Assembly: GCA_947503775.1 (NCBI GenBank)
Contig: CANNFE010000011.1
Span: 1 to 64,000, forward strand
DNA from: an uncultured Paracoccaceae bacterium
GTDB taxonomy: Bacteria > Pseudomonadota > Alphaproteobacteria > Rhodobacterales > Rhodobacteraceae
Length of the DNA: 64,000 bases
Direction of reading: 5' to 3'
Position numbers and translations under genes: made by a program. The notes under the pieces were generated by a model that searched no databases, was not told the origin of the DNA, and worked only from the letters and a program-made list of their open reading frames with translations. This document shows, piece by piece, positions 60,885-64,000 of the stretch. Within the stretch, counting starts at the first letter, position 1, and every line of letters starts with the position of its first letter.

Positions 60885-61651
60885 CACCTCTTCTGGATGT
60901 ACGCGACCTGACAAAAAGCTATGGCGGGCGGATCGGATGCGCGGACGTTTCGTTCAACCTCTATCCAGGTGAGGTTTTGGGGATTGTGGGCGAAAGCGGG
61001 TCGGGCAAGTCGACTTTACTGAATTGCCTGGCCGGGCATCTGCCGCCCGATCGAGGCGAGGTGGTGTTCGACACCCGCGCCGAGGGGCCGCGGGATGTGA
61101 TGCAGATGTCTGAGCCCGAGCGGCGGATGCTGAGACGCACGGATTGGGCATTCGTACATCAGAACCCCCGCGACGGGTTGCGGATGCGGGTGAGCGCGGG
61201 CGGCAATGTCGGCGAGCGCTTGATGGCCGTCGGCGCGCGCCATTATGGCGAGATCCGTCAACAGGCGCTTGACTGGCTGGAGCGGGTGGAGATTGCAGAC
61301 AACCGTATAGACGACCGCCCGGCAGCCTTTTCGGGCGGCATGCAGCAGCGGCTCCAGATCGCGCGAAACCTCGTGACCGGGCCGCGCCTGATCTTCATGG
61401 ACGAGCCAACCGGCGGACTTGATGTCAGCGTGCAGGCGCGGCTTCTGGACCTTCTGCGCGGCCTTGTGCGGCAGATGGGATTGTCGGCGGTCGTGGTCAC
61501 ACATGATTTGGCCGTGGTGCGCCTGTTGGCAGATCGGCTGATGGTGATGAAGGACGGCCACGTGATCGAGACGGGCCTGACGGACCAGGTGCTCGACGAT
61601 CCGCAGGCGCCCTATACGCAGCTTCTGGTCAGTTCAGTCTTGCAAGTATGA
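60881..61651 (+). CDS. phnK: C-P lyase ABC-type ATPase PhnK
   Basis: 256 aa ABC-ATPase that binds the C-P lyase core rather than a transporter. Walker A is GESGSGKST, the signature FSGGMQQRLQIARNL, Walker B RLIFMDEPTGGLDVSVQARL, and the switch histidine VVVTHDLAVV. Start ATG 60881 overlaps the upstream stop (ATGA). Confidence 0.95.
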   Translation: MTPLLDVRDLTKSYGGRIGCADVSFNLYPGEVLGIVGESGSGKSTLLNCLAGHLPPDRGEVVFDTRAEGPRDVMQMSEPERRMLRRTDWAFVHQNPRDGLRMRVSAGGNVGERLMAVGARHYGEIRQQALDWLERVEIADNRIDDRPAAFSGGMQQRLQIARNLVTGPRLIFMDEPTGGLDVSVQARLLDLLRGLVRQMGLSAVVVTHDLAVVRLLADRLMVMKDGHVIETGLTDQVLDDPQAPYTQLLVSSVLQV

Positions 61652-61709
61652 GCCGGGGGTTTTGCACGCGAAACCTTTACGACTATTTGATTTTAACGAA
61701 GGGTTAGCC

Positions 61710-62390
61710 ATGATCGCGGTTGAAAACCTGACCAAGACCTTCACGCTGCACAATCAGGATGCCGCTGTCATCCCTGTGATCGCAGGCGCCGGATTTGCGG
61801 TCGAACCGGGCGAATGTGTGGCCCTGACCGGGGACAGCGGCGCAGGCAAATCGACGGTCATGCGCATCCTTTACGGCAACTACCTGGCGCAAGGCGGCGC
61901 GGTTCGGATCGGCGGCCTGGACATCACCAAGGCCGAGCCGCGCGAGATTTTGCAATTGCGCCGCGACGTCCTCGGCTATGTCAGCCAGTTCCTGCGTGTC
62001 GTCCCGCGGGTGCCGACACTCGATGTCGTTTCGGAGCCGCTGCTGAATGTCGGCTGGTCCAAAGCCGATGCGACAGCCCGTGCGCGGGAGCTGCTGGAAC
62101 GGCTCCGCATTCCCGAGCGGCTCTGGTCGTTGTCACCGACAACGTTCTCGGGCGGCGAGCAACAGCGGGTGAATATCGCGCGCGGCTTTACCCATAGCTA
62201 CCCGGCGCTGCTGCTCGATGAGCCGACCGCCAGCCTTGACGCAGCAAACCGTGAGACTGTTTTGACGCTGATCGAAGAGGCCAAGGCAGATGGCGCGGCC
62301 ATTGTCGGCATCTTCCACGATCTGGACGCGCGCAGCCGCGTGGCGGACCGGGAAATCGATGTCTCCGCCTTCACGCCAAGGGCCGCGTGA
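61710..62390 (+). CDS. phnL: C-P lyase ABC-type ATPase PhnL
   Basis: 226 aa. Walker A GDSGAGKST, signature TFSGGEQQRVNIARGF, Walker B ALLLDEPTASLDAANR and switch His in GIFHDLDAR. ATG 61710 has AAGGG upstream. The 58-bp gap after phnK is the only sizeable gap between phnK and phnN. The stop overlaps the phnN start as TGATG. Confidence 0.95.
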   Translation: MIAVENLTKTFTLHNQDAAVIPVIAGAGFAVEPGECVALTGDSGAGKSTVMRILYGNYLAQGGAVRIGGLDITKAEPREILQLRRDVLGYVSQFLRVVPRVPTLDVVSEPLLNVGWSKADATARARELLERLRIPERLWSLSPTTFSGGEQQRVNIARGFTHSYPALLLDEPTASLDAANRETVLTLIEEAKADGAAIVGIFHDLDARSRVADREIDVSAFTPRAA

Positions 62391-62932
62391 TGGCGGGGCG
62401 CTTCATCGCAGTGGTTGGACCGTCCGGTGTGGGCAAGGACAGCTTGATGGAAGGACTGTGCTCCATCCGGGCCGACCTGCACCGCGTCCGGCGGGTCATC
62501 ACCCGGTCGCCCGATTTGGGCGGTGAAGACTTCGAGCATGTCTCGGAGAGTCTCTTTGCAGCCCGCGCCGCCAGCGGTGATTTCGCGCTGCATTGGACGG
62601 CCCATGGCCTGAGCTACGGGATCCCGAATACGGTGCGAAACGTGATGGCCGATGGGAAAGATGCCTTGGCGAACCTGTCACGCACGATGCTTCAGGCCGC
62701 TGACGACACGTTCGACGACCTTCTCGTGCTGCATGTCACAGCCAGCCCAGAGATCCTTGCGCGCCGCTTGGCACAGCGCGGGCGGGAACACGATCATGAA
62801 ATTGATCGTCGTCTGGCCCGGCCCAAGCCGGTGATGCCGGAGGGTCTCAAGACTATCACCATCGACAATTCCGGGCCCTTGGCCAAAAGCGTTGCAGCGG
62901 CGGCAGCTGCCCTTTATCCGGAGAAGGTATAG
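62390..62932 (+). CDS. phnN: Ribose 1,5-bisphosphate phosphokinase PhnN
   Basis: 180 aa P-loop kinase converting ribose 1,5-bisphosphate to phosphoribosyl pyrophosphate, the last step of phosphonate use through C-P lyase. P-loop GPSGVGKDSL at residues 9-18; guanylate-kinase-like VRRVITRSPDLGGEDFEHVS follows. A later helix VLHVTASPEILARRLAQRGR completes the family pattern. Confidence 0.94.
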   Translation: MAGRFIAVVGPSGVGKDSLMEGLCSIRADLHRVRRVITRSPDLGGEDFEHVSESLFAARAASGDFALHWTAHGLSYGIPNTVRNVMADGKDALANLSRTMLQAADDTFDDLLVLHVTASPEILARRLAQRGREHDHEIDRRLARPKPVMPEGLKTITIDNSGPLAKSVAAAAAALYPEKV

Positions 62933-62934
62933 CG

Positions 62935-63012
62935 ATGGACCAGGTGGACCTTGCCGGCAGCACCCTCTCCCACCAGGGCAAGTCGGCACCGCGTAAAGCC
63001 CGTATCTTTTGA
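62935..63012 (+). CDS. Possible 25-residue peptide between phnN and phnM
   Basis: ATG 62935 with AAGG seven bases upstream opens a 25-codon frame beginning MDQVDLAGSTLSH and ending PRKARIF. It lies 2 bp after the phnN stop and 24 bp before phnM. It may be a leader or a chance frame; no family is recognised. Confidence 0.25.
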   Translation: MDQVDLAGSTLSHQGKSAPRKARIF

Positions 63013-63036
63013 ACTTAACCATGCCCGAGGCTTTCC

Positions 63037-64000
63037 ATGCCTGAAGATGTGACTGTCACCGCTAACCCTGTTGTCCTTGCCAATGCCGAAGTCATAACGC
63101 CCGGGGGGGCATTCCGCGGGCGGGTCGTTCTGCTCGGCGACAAGATCGCCGAGCTGGCCGAGGGGGGTGACGTGCCTGCCGGTGCGATTGATTGCGGCGG
63201 CGACGTGGTCGCGCCGGGTCTGGTTGAGTTGCACACCGACAATCTGGAGCGCCATATCCGCCCGCGACCGGCCGTCAACTGGCCTCACAACGCCGCGATT
63301 GCGGCCCATGATGCGGAACTGGCATCTTGCGGGATCACCACGGTGTTCGATGCGATCCGGGTGGGCTCGATCGAAGGCAAGGGCGGCACCGGCTGGTCGC
63401 GATACGCCCGTGAGCTGGCCGATGAGGTTCTTGCGATGCGGGCCAAAGGCGCACTGAAGATCAGCCATCACCTGCATCTGCGGGCCGAGATATGCTCGCA
63501 TTCGCTTATCGACGAACTGGCGCAATTCGGGCCGGAAGACCGGGTCGGCATCGTGAGCCTGATGGACCACACACCGGGGCAGCGGCAATTTACCGATATC
63601 GGCCAGTACGAAATCTATATGAAGGGCAAGCATGGGCTGTCCGATGACAGCTTCGAAGAACACGTGCGCACCCGGCAGGCCCTTGGCGAACAGGTCCGGG
63701 ACACGCACGAGGTGGCGGCTGTGGCCGCAGCAGGTCGCTTCGGCGCGGTGCTGGCCAGCCATGACGATACTCTGGTCGACCATGTGGACCGGTCTGCCGG
63801 ATATGGCATCGCGCTGGCCGAGTTTCCGACGACCCTGGCGGCGGCCCAAGCCTGCCGCGCCCACGGGATCGCCGTGATGATGGGCGCGCCAAACCTGGTC
63901 CGCGGCGGCTCGCATTCCGGCAATGTCGCGGCGGCCGACCTGGCCGAGGCGGGCCTGCTGGACATCCTGTCCTCCGATTACGTGCCGTCGGCGCTCTTGT
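63037..64000 (+). CDS. phnM: Alpha-D-ribose 1-methylphosphonate 5-triphosphate diphosphatase PhnM (3' end outside window)
   Basis: At least 321 residues of an amidohydrolase-fold enzyme releasing diphosphate before the PhnJ step. Metal ligands are visible in LVELHTDNLERHIRPRP (HxD), the ISHHLHLRAEICSHSLIDEL region and SLMDHTPGQRQFTDIGQYE. ATG 63037 begins MPEDVTVTANPVVLANAEVI. The frame is open to the window end, so the gene is truncated only by the window. PhnP and a phosphonate importer are not seen here. Confidence 0.93.
   Translation, partial: MPEDVTVTANPVVLANAEVITPGGAFRGRVVLLGDKIAELAEGGDVPAGAIDCGGDVVAPGLVELHTDNLERHIRPRPAVNWPHNAAIAAHDAELASCGITTVFDAIRVGSIEGKGGTGWSRYARELADEVLAMRAKGALKISHHLHLRAEICSHSLIDELAQFGPEDRVGIVSLMDHTPGQRQFTDIGQYEIYMKGKHGLSDDSFEEHVRTRQALGEQVRDTHEVAAVAAAGRFGAVLASHDDTLVDHVDRSAGYGIALAEFPTTLAAAQACRAHGIAVMMGAPNLVRGGSHSGNVAAADLAEAGLLDILSSDYVPSALL

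Overview
The window is a high-GC alphaproteobacterial chromosome segment, most likely from the Rhodobacteraceae (Roseobacter group). The evidence is the gene set and order (rpoH beside rluD; ribB-ribH-nusB; nrdR-ribD; rpoD-dnaG; soxB-soxD-soxA-soxG; hom-glpX-recJ), small Rhodobacteraceae-type proteins, and a tRNA-His that lacks the usual extra G at -1 and carries U72/A73, an alphaproteobacterial peculiarity. No rRNA or CRISPR array is present.

Layout. 1-3.7 kb: heat-shock sigma factor rpoH, pseudouridine synthase rluD, tRNA-His, a GNAT acetyltransferase, mmcB. 3.9-17.2 kb: riboflavin synthesis (ribB, ribH, nusB; ribE; nrdR-ribD) split by two other blocks. One block holds a ClpP-like membrane-anchored protein coupled to a coiled-coil membrane protein, plus a glycosyltransferase. 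The other is a capsule block on the opposite strand (kpsS-like, Wza/KpsD-like lipoprotein, kpsC). 17.3-23.3 kb: an SDR, the flavin-storage protein dodecin, a YjbQ protein, rpoD and dnaG. 23.3-24.4 kb: 1.1 kb with no credible gene. 24.4-29.9 kb: heterotetrameric sarcosine oxidase with a small secreted-protein gene lodged between soxD and soxB. 29.9-33.8 kb: two unknown, probably exported proteins and a glutamate dehydrogenase. 34.1-37.3 kb: three TadE/TadG-type pseudopilin-like genes, the first with a von Willebrand A domain. 37.3-42.8 kb: a TetR regulator with a clear operator, then hom, glpX and recJ.

42.9-56.1 kb is an accessory region. It begins at tRNA-Glu(UUC). A dead tyrosine-recombinase gene reads into the tRNA on the opposite strand, and its catalytic tyrosine codon is now TAG. 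Next come an excisionase-like gene, a decayed PEP-hydrolase/sigma-54-activator-like gene and a decayed IS110-type transposase. An intact sugar-catabolic operon follows (oxidoreductase, TIM-barrel isomerase, ABC importer) with a divergent lacI gene and two tandem TGTAA-N4-TTACA operators. A decayed IS1182-type transposase closes the region. 56.5-64 kb is the C-P lyase (phosphonate) operon: divergent phnF, then phnG-H-I-J, an unusual histidine-phosphatase-family gene, phnK-L-N and the start of phnM, which runs off the window.

No single wholly new system is proved. The best candidates for new biology are the histidine phosphatase inside the C-P lyase operon, the ClpP-like/coiled-coil membrane pair, the TadE/TadG-type trio, and the capsule genes embedded among riboflavin genes.
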